Below are positions 6,386 through 12,420 of a stretch of DNA of 12,420 nt, one piece after another. Positions within the stretch are counted from its first letter, which is position 1. Every line of letters starts with the position of its first letter. The translations under genes and the position numbers were made by a program. The notes beneath the pieces were generated by a model. The model made no database searches. It worked only from the letters and a program-made list of their open reading frames with translations, and was not told the DNA's origin. Source of the stretch: Saprospiraceae bacterium. GTDB lineage: Bacteria; Bacteroidota; Bacteroidia; Chitinophagales; Saprospiraceae. The DNA is taken from NCBI GenBank assembly GCA_020436865.1, contig JAGQXA010000119.1, positions 1-12,420 of the forward strand, written 5' to 3'.

Positions 6386-8455
6386 ATGATGCAGCTATAC
6401 GAACGCCTAACCATTCCCGGACGAACGCCGAGGCTGTTGCGGGGGTGGCGCCTCTACGGCTGGCTCCTGATCCTCGGTTTACTACCGGCCCCCGGCAGGG
6501 CCCAGGTAGGGATCGCTCCCCCTGCGGAAACCAGCCCGCCGTTGCTCGAAGCATTACCGGCCCGAACGCTGGAACTTCGGGTAGCGGACAGCCTGCTCCA
6601 TCCGGAGGAGGTCCGCAAGCAACCCACCAAATTAACCGTGTTCGGCTATTACCGCCTATTCCTCTACGGCCGGAACATGACAGAACCGTATCCGAACCTA
6701 AGTCCGTACGAAAAAGCCTATGGGGTAGGCGACGGCTATCGGGAGCCCATGCTCTCGATGAACGTACTGGCGCGGCCCAACGGCCGATCCAGCTTTGGTA
6801 CCGAACTGTTCGTTTTCACCCCCTACCTCGGAACAGGGCCGGAGGATAACGTCTTTTCGGTCAACCTGGGCATTAACTTCTACGGCAACTTCCGCACGGA
6901 GGCCGGCAACTTCGGCATCCGGGCCGGCGGCATCCACTGGTACAACCTCAGTCCGTTCACGATCGGGGTGTATCAGATCCTCGACCGCTACAGTATCTTC
7001 GACCGCACGCCCTGGGAAGGCGTCAACAACACCGATAAATACGATAGCTATTACCAGACCGGCGCGATCAACCGCGGCGACCTGCGCTGGAACAACCAGG
7101 CCTTCCAGGGGATCATCCTCAACGGGGGGCAGCTGCCGGCCGACCTGGGCTTCGATCTGTTCTGGGGAAAGACCCAACCCAACGGCGGACTGGCCGGGGC
7201 CGAAACAGATCCCCTGGCGACGATCTTCAATTTCGGTACCGCCGGCAACGTGCCGAGCTACCAGGGCTTCGGCGGGATCCGTCGTAGCTTGCCGAGCTTT
7301 CTGGCGGGGGGGCGGCTGACCAAACCCTTCGGTTCGGAGGGTTCGACGGTCAGTTATAACCTCATTTACAGCAATACCGCTCTCGATAGCCTCCACAATA
7401 CGCACCGGAGCTATCAGGTACATACGCTGTCCTACGATCTGCAACTGGCAGACCTCAGCATCAGCGGCGAACTGGGCGCCGGGAGCTTCGAAAGCCCGAC
7501 CTACGATCGCAAGTGGGGCGAAGCGCTGATGCTGCGGGTGAAGGTGCCTGAAAAATACACCTTCCTGCCGATCGATCTGCAGATCTACCAGATCAGCAAG
7601 AACTTCTATAATGAGAACGGCGAGATCGCTACGAACGCCAATCCGGACATCCAGGCCGAATTCGCCTGCGACATTGCGGCGGGGCAGGCCTCGGTCGGCG
7701 GCCTGATCACCCAGGTCAACCAGCTGGCCCACAATCGCCGGGGCGTCAACCTGAATACCGGCGTCGAACTCGGGCCGCTGCAGATCAACCTCGGCTGGGG
7801 CCTGGCCGCCGAGATCGACACGACGACCACCGAGCTGTCCTTCATCCACCGCATCAACGGCCTGGCCCTGTCGAGGATCTATAATCCCTTCCCGGCCGAC
7901 GCCGTCTGTGCGACGACCTTTGGCCCGTACGGACGGCAGTTCTCCTTTTTCCGTGGGGCTTTCGAGCGGGTACAAACGACCGATATCGATCCCGCTACGG
8001 CCGGACCGCTCACGCGCAAGTACTACAATTCGGTCGACCTGCAGGGCAAACTGAAGTCGGAACTGGCCGGCCGGCCGCTGTACCTCTTCTACCTGGGCAC
8101 GCTGGGCTCGGCCAAATCGACCGCTTCGGTCATCCCCTCGCTCAGCGACGACAGCTACCTCTTCGTGCAGTACCACGAACTCGATATCTATTACGAACTG
8201 TTCGAAAACTTCATCCTGACCGGCTATTTCGGACTGGAAAATGCCCGCGGCGGGCGCTTCACCGAATGGGACGCAGAGACGCAGCTGCCCAGGGAGCAAT
8301 GGGCGCGCGGCATCGGCTTTGGGTTCGACTGGACACTGGCCGAGAACTCGGGACTCTATTTCCGGCATCGCTGGATGAATTTCGAAGATAAAAGCTTCGC
8401 CCTCGATCGCTACAAGGGGCGGGAGGTGACCATCGAATTGAAAACCTTTTTCTAA
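6386..8455 (+). CDS. Outer-membrane beta-barrel protein, uncharacterised (first of a pair)
   Basis: This 689-residue protein has an N-terminal export signal with an arginine-rich lead and hydrophobic core (LYGWLLILGLLP), probably cleaved near APGRA before Gln40. After a short linker rich in Pro and Leu (about 40-75), the rest shows alternating polar/aromatic strands separated by Gly/Asn/Asp turns, and ends in the aromatic sequence ELKTFF, as expected for a barrel inserted by the BAM machinery. Motifs include FGYYRLFLYGRN at the first strand and IRAGGIHWYNLSPFTIGVYQ. There is no TonB-dependent plug, no TonB box and no SusC signature. It is the first gene of a plus-strand operon, 12 bases before the next barrel gene. 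Passage or binding of glucan oligosaccharides is inferred from context only; a structural or adhesin-like barrel is possible. The ATG at 6389 is an alternative start one codon in. Confidence 0.85.
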   Translation: MMQLYERLTIPGRTPRLLRGWRLYGWLLILGLLPAPGRAQVGIAPPAETSPPLLEALPARTLELRVADSLLHPEEVRKQPTKLTVFGYYRLFLYGRNMTEPYPNLSPYEKAYGVGDGYREPMLSMNVLARPNGRSSFGTELFVFTPYLGTGPEDNVFSVNLGINFYGNFRTEAGNFGIRAGGIHWYNLSPFTIGVYQILDRYSIFDRTPWEGVNNTDKYDSYYQTGAINRGDLRWNNQAFQGIILNGGQLPADLGFDLFWGKTQPNGGLAGAETDPLATIFNFGTAGNVPSYQGFGGIRRSLPSFLAGGRLTKPFGSEGSTVSYNLIYSNTALDSLHNTHRSYQVHTLSYDLQLADLSISGELGAGSFESPTYDRKWGEALMLRVKVPEKYTFLPIDLQIYQISKNFYNENGEIATNANPDIQAEFACDIAAGQASVGGLITQVNQLAHNRRGVNLNTGVELGPLQINLGWGLAAEIDTTTTELSFIHRINGLALSRIYNPFPADAVCATTFGPYGRQFSFFRGAFERVQTTDIDPATAGPLTRKYYNSVDLQGKLKSELAGRPLYLFYLGTLGSAKSTASVIPSLSDDSYLFVQYHELDIYYELFENFILTGYFGLENARGGRFTEWDAETQLPREQWARGIGFGFDWTLAENSGLYFRHRWMNFEDKSFALDRYKGREVTIELKTFF

Positions 8456-8467
8456 TCAAGCAAGACG

Positions 8468-10237
8468 ATGAGCAGAACCATACACCATCATTTGTATCTG
8501 TTGGCCGGCGGCTTCCTGCTGCTCTTTTCCAACGGCCTCTTCGCCCAGGATCAGGGCGCCGAAGAGGAAAAGAAGATCCGTTTCAATGGCTTGGGCCGGA
8601 CCTTTCTCCAGAACACGGAGATCGGCGGGGAGATCCTGAATAACGACTCCACGACGGTGCGCTCGCTGACCGACGGCGAATTTCTCCTCGACCTGGCCGT
8701 CAACGCCACGCCCAACGATCAGACCGAAGTGCAGACCATCCTGCGTTTGCGCAATGAGTTTGGGGGCTTCTTCGGCGCCGGCGTCACCGTCGAAGTACGG
8801 GAGCTTTGGGCCAAGGGCATCATCGCCAATGTGCTCAAGTACCGCGTCGGCGACATGGATCACGCCATGACCCCCTACACCCTCTACCTCCCCGAGGAGG
8901 AAGGCATGGTCAACGAACCCGAGATCTTCCGACCCCAGAAGGAGGTCATCTACTACGAACAATTCTACACCGAAGGCAATCGCCGCCGTCTGCAGGGCGC
9001 CAAGCTCGATTTCGGATTGGCCTTCGGACAAGGGCTTCGCGAGGCCGAGGTGTCGGGTTTCATCGCCCGCATCCGGGGAACCGATTTCTTTACCACGCCC
9101 TCGCGTTTTGTCGGCGGCGGACGAATCGGGTTGCTCTCGCAGAATTTCGGGGCGTCGACCCGCGCCAAGCTCGGCCTCAACCTGATCCATACCTGGGACG
9201 ACCTCCAGTCCGGCGAGGCCAACAACGGCATCCGGAATCTGGTGTACACGGCCGATTTCGACCTGCGTATCTTTGAAAAGGAAAACCTGGCCCTCCACCT
9301 CACCGGAGAAACCGGCCAATCGTCGCTGGAGTTCAAGGAAGACAGCCTGTCGGTCTTCGACGAGAGCGACAGCTTTCTGGAGGTGGGCGCCACCTTGAAA
9401 CTCAAAAAGCACGGTCTCGACCTGAGCGCCGGATTCGTCGACGTCGGACCCGATTTCTTCAGCACCGGCGCCCAAAGCAAACGGATCGATTTCGATCGGG
9501 AAAAGACCTACTACCAACGCATCGGCAATGACCGGCAACTGCGCATGCCGACCTTGTTCGACCTTGGCCGCGACCGGGCGCTGTACACCTATCAGCTATC
9601 CGACCGCCTGATGCCCTACGATCCGCGCTACAGCAATACCCAGCCCTACGGTCAGGCCACGCCAAACCGGCGCGGGCTCCGGCTGGGCGCCCGGTATGCC
9701 TCTCCCAAGAAGGGCTGGGATGCGCGCCTCGACGCGGGCCTGATGAAAGAGATCCGTGGGCAGGGCACCTTCGAGCTCAAGGATTTCCTGCTCGTGCGCG
9801 CCCTGGCCAACCTCAACTTCGACCAGATGGCCGAATGGGAGAAACAGCTGCGGCTGACCCTGGGCTTGCAATATGAACAAACACAGCGGGGAGGACTTCC
9901 TATTGAAGAAGTAGACCTGAGCTCTACCCTGATCGAGGCCGGGCTGCAAGCGGAACTGTTCACGCGCTTCGACCTATTGCTCGGTCTCAAATTCCTCACG
10001 GCCAGCGGGAACGACTACATACCGTTGATCGAAGAGTTTAACGACGTGAAGGATTTCCCCGAGGCCTACGTCGTTGACGATACCGAGACGCTGCTCGGCG
10101 GCGGCTTTCGCTACCGCTTCAAAGAAGGCATCTATCTGACGCTGCAATACCAGCGGTTCGATTTTAGCCGCGCGACCGATCCGGCCCACGACTACCGGTT
10201 CAGCCAGTTCTTCGTGCTGTACAACATGAACTTCTAA
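8468..10237 (+). CDS. Outer-membrane beta-barrel protein, uncharacterised (second of a pair)
   Basis: The product has 589 residues with a signal peptide (MSRTIHHHLYLLAGGFLLLF, then SNGLFA before QDQ, about residue 26). The mature protein starts with an acidic-basic stretch (GAEEEKK) and then a first strand, IRFNGLGRTFLQNTEI. Beta-strand patterns continue to a terminal YNMNF with C-terminal Phe, the usual outer-membrane barrel signal. Strands such as GLDLSAGFVDVGPDFFS and GIYLTLQYQRFDFS resemble porin-like or DUF-type barrels of Bacteroidota. It has no plug domain and shares little obvious identity with the preceding barrel despite similar design. It starts 12 bases after the upstream stop and is followed 18 bases later by a lipoprotein gene, so the set is probably translated from one mRNA. 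A partner role in the same envelope complex is inferred. Confidence 0.85.
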   Translation: MSRTIHHHLYLLAGGFLLLFSNGLFAQDQGAEEEKKIRFNGLGRTFLQNTEIGGEILNNDSTTVRSLTDGEFLLDLAVNATPNDQTEVQTILRLRNEFGGFFGAGVTVEVRELWAKGIIANVLKYRVGDMDHAMTPYTLYLPEEEGMVNEPEIFRPQKEVIYYEQFYTEGNRRRLQGAKLDFGLAFGQGLREAEVSGFIARIRGTDFFTTPSRFVGGGRIGLLSQNFGASTRAKLGLNLIHTWDDLQSGEANNGIRNLVYTADFDLRIFEKENLALHLTGETGQSSLEFKEDSLSVFDESDSFLEVGATLKLKKHGLDLSAGFVDVGPDFFSTGAQSKRIDFDREKTYYQRIGNDRQLRMPTLFDLGRDRALYTYQLSDRLMPYDPRYSNTQPYGQATPNRRGLRLGARYASPKKGWDARLDAGLMKEIRGQGTFELKDFLLVRALANLNFDQMAEWEKQLRLTLGLQYEQTQRGGLPIEEVDLSSTLIEAGLQAELFTRFDLLLGLKFLTASGNDYIPLIEEFNDVKDFPEAYVVDDTETLLGGGFRYRFKEGIYLTLQYQRFDFSRATDPAHDYRFSQFFVLYNMNF

Positions 10238-10255
10238 TCCTCGAATTCCTTGATC

Positions 10256-11284
10256 ATGAGTAACTTCTCTCTTAATATTCACATTCGCACCCTCTTTCTG
10301 GCCGTAGGGGCCTTGACCATAGCGCTGCTCGGCTCCGGCTGCGATCACGATACCGATGTATTCGACGGCCCCTCCCTGGTCGACCGCTTCGGCGAGTTCG
10401 AACTGCTCGAGCCCCTGGGCATCGACCGAGCCACCGTCGATTTCTCCGCCGGCGAATCGGTGACCTTTACCGCTCGTTTCAACAAGCGCATCGACTGGGT
10501 GTTGGTGATCACCGGCACGGAAAGCGGCGCCGTCAAGCGGATCGAAGGTTTTGAGAACGAGCTGAGCGCCGACAATGCCCGCTGGCTGGGCGGCACGACC
10601 GAATTACCGCTGTTCAAGAACGAGCTGTGCATGGTCGAGCTCATCATTCCCGAAGAAGATTCGCTGACGATGACCGGTGAGGTGACCATCGTCGGCGCCA
10701 AGATCTACGACGGGGCTGTCTATGCCGATTTCGAGACCGATGCGGGCAGCAATATCTTCGTCGGGAATTTTGAGTTCGAACTCACTCCCGCCAGTGGCCG
10801 GACCAACAGTATTGCAGCCGGCCAGGGCGACTATTGCTGGTTCTTTCAGGGCACCGACAACGTCGTATCGAACTTCTTCGTGGGATTGATCGACATCCAG
10901 GCCGCCGTGACCGGCGAAACCTATGCGCCCGTTCCGACCACCGTTCCCGAAGACCTCTACTTCAACTGCATGGTCTATTCCGACGGAGGTCTTTACGGCC
11001 TGGCCGTTCTGCAACTCATCTACGACTCCAACGACAGCGGGGCTTTCGAAGACGGTCAGGATCAGGTGTTTGCCCTGCCGGACATTGCGCTGGATTTCGA
11101 GGGCTGGCGTCTGTTCAGTTTCCAGGTCGGCGAATTGGGCCTGAGCGAACAGCAATTGAGCAAGATCGTCAACATCCGGGCCTTGCTCATTTCCCAAATG
11201 AACCTGCAGCCCAATCCGCCCTTGCAGGTCGACTACGCGCTCGACTACCTCATCTTTACGGCCGGAGGGCCGCTGGAGTTGTAG
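10256..11284 (+). CDS. Surface lipoprotein with Ig-like and jelly-roll domains, possible glycan-binding protein
   Basis: I start at ATG 10256 (342 residues) rather than the in-frame TTG at 10250, because it gives a standard lipoprotein signal. The lipobox is LGSGC with Cys29, followed by DHDTD, an acidic stretch like the export signals that send Bacteroidota lipoproteins to the cell surface. Residues about 50-155 look like an Ig-like strand domain (VDFSAGESVTFTARFNKRI...). Residues about 160-342 look like a jelly roll, starting YADFETDAGSN and ending DYALDYLIFTAG, with a W-R-x-F-S-F-x-V strand as in CBM-like domains. The final pattern resembles the end of module 1 in the next gene (W-Q-R-V-V-V-P-L ... 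YLDDIRLIF). A surface glycan-binding role, comparable in position to SGBPs of polysaccharide loci, is inferred. No catalytic motif is visible. Confidence 0.8.
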   Translation: MSNFSLNIHIRTLFLAVGALTIALLGSGCDHDTDVFDGPSLVDRFGEFELLEPLGIDRATVDFSAGESVTFTARFNKRIDWVLVITGTESGAVKRIEGFENELSADNARWLGGTTELPLFKNELCMVELIIPEEDSLTMTGEVTIVGAKIYDGAVYADFETDAGSNIFVGNFEFELTPASGRTNSIAAGQGDYCWFFQGTDNVVSNFFVGLIDIQAAVTGETYAPVPTTVPEDLYFNCMVYSDGGLYGLAVLQLIYDSNDSGAFEDGQDQVFALPDIALDFEGWRLFSFQVGELGLSEQQLSKIVNIRALLISQMNLQPNPPLQVDYALDYLIFTAGGPLEL

Positions 11285-11332
11285 CCTCTGGCCTACCGTT
11301 CTGGTTTCTCGTCATCTAACCAATTTCGACCT

Positions 11333-12420
11333 ATGGAAAACCGCAGCTATCAGAAGATCCGGAACTTAAGCGCTCTGCTGACCGCAACCCTGTTGTTGGC
11401 GAGCAGTTGCGTGCAGTTCAAGCCCATGGCCCTCTACGACGCGGAAGAACCGGAAGCATTGCCGGTGCGGCCGGTCAAGATCTCCCAGGCGGTGGAACCG
11501 GTCGTTTTCGACGATAGCGATAGCTACGTCTGGGGCTTCACCGAAGACCCCGACTGCCTGACCGGCGGTAGAACGACGGAAGCGGCCTACAGCGGAGAAG
11601 CCTCCCTGCTCGTGAACTGGGATCGCAACGCCCCCGGCTGCGACTGGGTAGGGTTCGGCATCGGTTGGGATAATTGGGCCGGCAAAGACCTTTCGGAGAT
11701 CCTGCCCTACGCCGCCATCGAAATGCACGTTCGCGCGGTCGAAGGCAAGATGTTCGGCCTGCCCATCGTGCTGACCCTGGAAGATTACTCCGGCGGACAA
11801 TCCTATTCCTATACCGGCAACAAGTATTTCGAACGCTCGCTGATCGACGAGCAATGGCAAAGAGTAGTGGTGCCGCTGGCGACCTTCAACATCGAAAAAG
11901 ACGGCCTCGACGCCACCAACGTCAAGCAATTGATGATGGAACTCCAGCAGAGCGGACGGGTCTATCTCGACGACATCCGGCTGATCTTCTACGAGCCCGA
12001 GCCTCAAAAACCCTGGCTGGTCGAAGAGCCGCTGCCCGATCCGCTGGCCCTGCCCATCCAACTCTTCGGCGATGCTTTTCTCAACAACAACGGCTGGGGG
12101 CTCATCGCCGACGAGTGCCAGGATTTCGGGATCACCTCCGCGGAACATGCCGAAGGGAGCCGCGCCCTGCACCTTAGCTGGCAGGTTCAGGACGATTGTC
12201 AACTGGTTGCCCTGGGCGGAAGCTGGAATAAGTGGCACCCGGTCGACGTTCGCCCCATTCTACCCGCTGCCGCCATCACTTTCGAACTCAAGACGGCCGC
12301 CGGGTCGGCCGAACGGCTGCCTATCCGGGTTGGGCTACAGGACTATGGCCGGACCAAGGCAAGCGTTCTTCTGGAGGCGAAATACGTACAAGGCGGACAG
12401 TACACGACCTCCTGGCGGCA
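11333..12420 (+). CDS. Lipoprotein with tandem CBM11/CIA30-like modules, 3' end off window
   Basis: The frame opens with ATG at 11333 and remains open for 362 residues to the window edge. The lipobox is LLASSC with Cys26, so the product is a lipoprotein. Two homologous modules follow. Module 1 spans about residues 58-218 and module 2 starts near 241. Both contain a Cys pair (C75/C103 and C262/C289), a tryptophan-rich core (GIGWDNWAGKDLSEILPYAA against LGGSWNKWHPVDVRPILPAA) and a L-x-D-Y stretch (VLTLEDYSGGQ against RVGLQDYGRTK). Module 1 closes with VYLDDIRLIF, a signature last strand of jelly-roll CBMs. Resemblance to CBM11, which binds beta-1,3/1,4-glucans, fits the neighbouring GH16 but is judged by eye. 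A catalytic domain might follow beyond the edge. The gene is 48 bases after the previous stop, in the same direction, with no visible terminator between them. Confidence 0.85.
   Translation, partial: MENRSYQKIRNLSALLTATLLLASSCVQFKPMALYDAEEPEALPVRPVKISQAVEPVVFDDSDSYVWGFTEDPDCLTGGRTTEAAYSGEASLLVNWDRNAPGCDWVGFGIGWDNWAGKDLSEILPYAAIEMHVRAVEGKMFGLPIVLTLEDYSGGQSYSYTGNKYFERSLIDEQWQRVVVPLATFNIEKDGLDATNVKQLMMELQQSGRVYLDDIRLIFYEPEPQKPWLVEEPLPDPLALPIQLFGDAFLNNNGWGLIADECQDFGITSAEHAEGSRALHLSWQVQDDCQLVALGGSWNKWHPVDVRPILPAAAITFELKTAAGSAERLPIRVGLQDYGRTKASVLLEAKYVQGGQYTTSWR

Noticed and set aside
6698..8368. A 556-codon open frame on the minus strand opposite the first barrel gene
   Set aside because: It is a mirror of GC-rich codon usage. 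Its translation has no signal peptide, domain or strand pattern, while the plus-strand frame has a signal peptide, barrel strands and a terminal Phe.
8456..9538. Long minus-strand open frame opposite the second barrel gene
   Set aside because: It has no recognisable domain, and the sense frame is clearly a barrel with signal peptide and tight operon spacing.
11366..12238. Minus-strand open frame of about 290 codons near the right edge
   Set aside because: It lies opposite a plus-strand frame with a lipobox and two homologous modules; its own translation shows nothing recognisable.
1..12420. Search for tRNA or rRNA genes, CRISPR arrays, insertion sequences and integration sites
   Set aside because: I saw no tRNA-like cloverleaf, no regularly spaced long repeats, and no transposase or integrase motif; the window is covered by eight coherent genes.

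Overview
The window is GC-rich coding DNA with AT-richer intergenic gaps. It most likely comes from a Bacteroidota chromosome. Signal peptides end in Ala-Gln, most genes lack a Shine-Dalgarno sequence, two promoters carry the Bacteroidota -7 box TAnnTTTG, and there is a membrane-anchored beta-propeller/Y_Y_Y/LuxR-type regulator of a kind confined largely to this phylum. The high GC and gene style would fit the Saprospiria (Lewinella-like), but that placement is inference.

Layout. Positions 1-1723 (minus strand) hold a two-gene unit: a GH16 laminarinase-type lipoprotein and, 21 bases downstream, a secreted protein with tandem jelly-roll modules that runs off the left edge. A 264-base divergent region follows. 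Positions 1988-4891 (plus) encode a 967-residue membrane-spanning transcriptional regulator without a kinase domain. Its stop codon lies one base from the stop of a convergent gene (4893-6191, minus) encoding a secreted clan GH-A TIM-barrel glycosidase with an Ig-like tail. A second divergent region (6192-6385) leads into a plus-strand operon reaching the right edge: two outer-membrane beta-barrels (6386-8455, 8468-10237) and two lipoproteins (10256-11284 and 11333 onward), the last carrying tandem CBM-like modules.

How the genes fit together. This looks like a beta-glucan (laminarin- or lichenan-like) capture and degradation locus. The GH16 and GH-A enzymes cut the polymer, the surface lipoproteins bind it, and the paired barrels may form the outer-membrane route. 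No SusC/SusD pair is visible in the window. The regulator probably senses glycan in the periplasm and acts on DNA directly from the inner membrane.

The main discovery is a shared operator-like architecture. Two pairs of GATGTA direct repeats (11-base period within a pair, pairs 31-32 bases apart) sit upstream of both the GH16 gene (1800-1848, minus) and the outer-membrane operon (6275-6322, plus). In both cases the first repeat starts exactly 81 bases before a TAnnTTTG box, and neither promoter shows a good -33 element. This defines a candidate regulon controlled by one activator, possibly the regulator encoded between the two sites.
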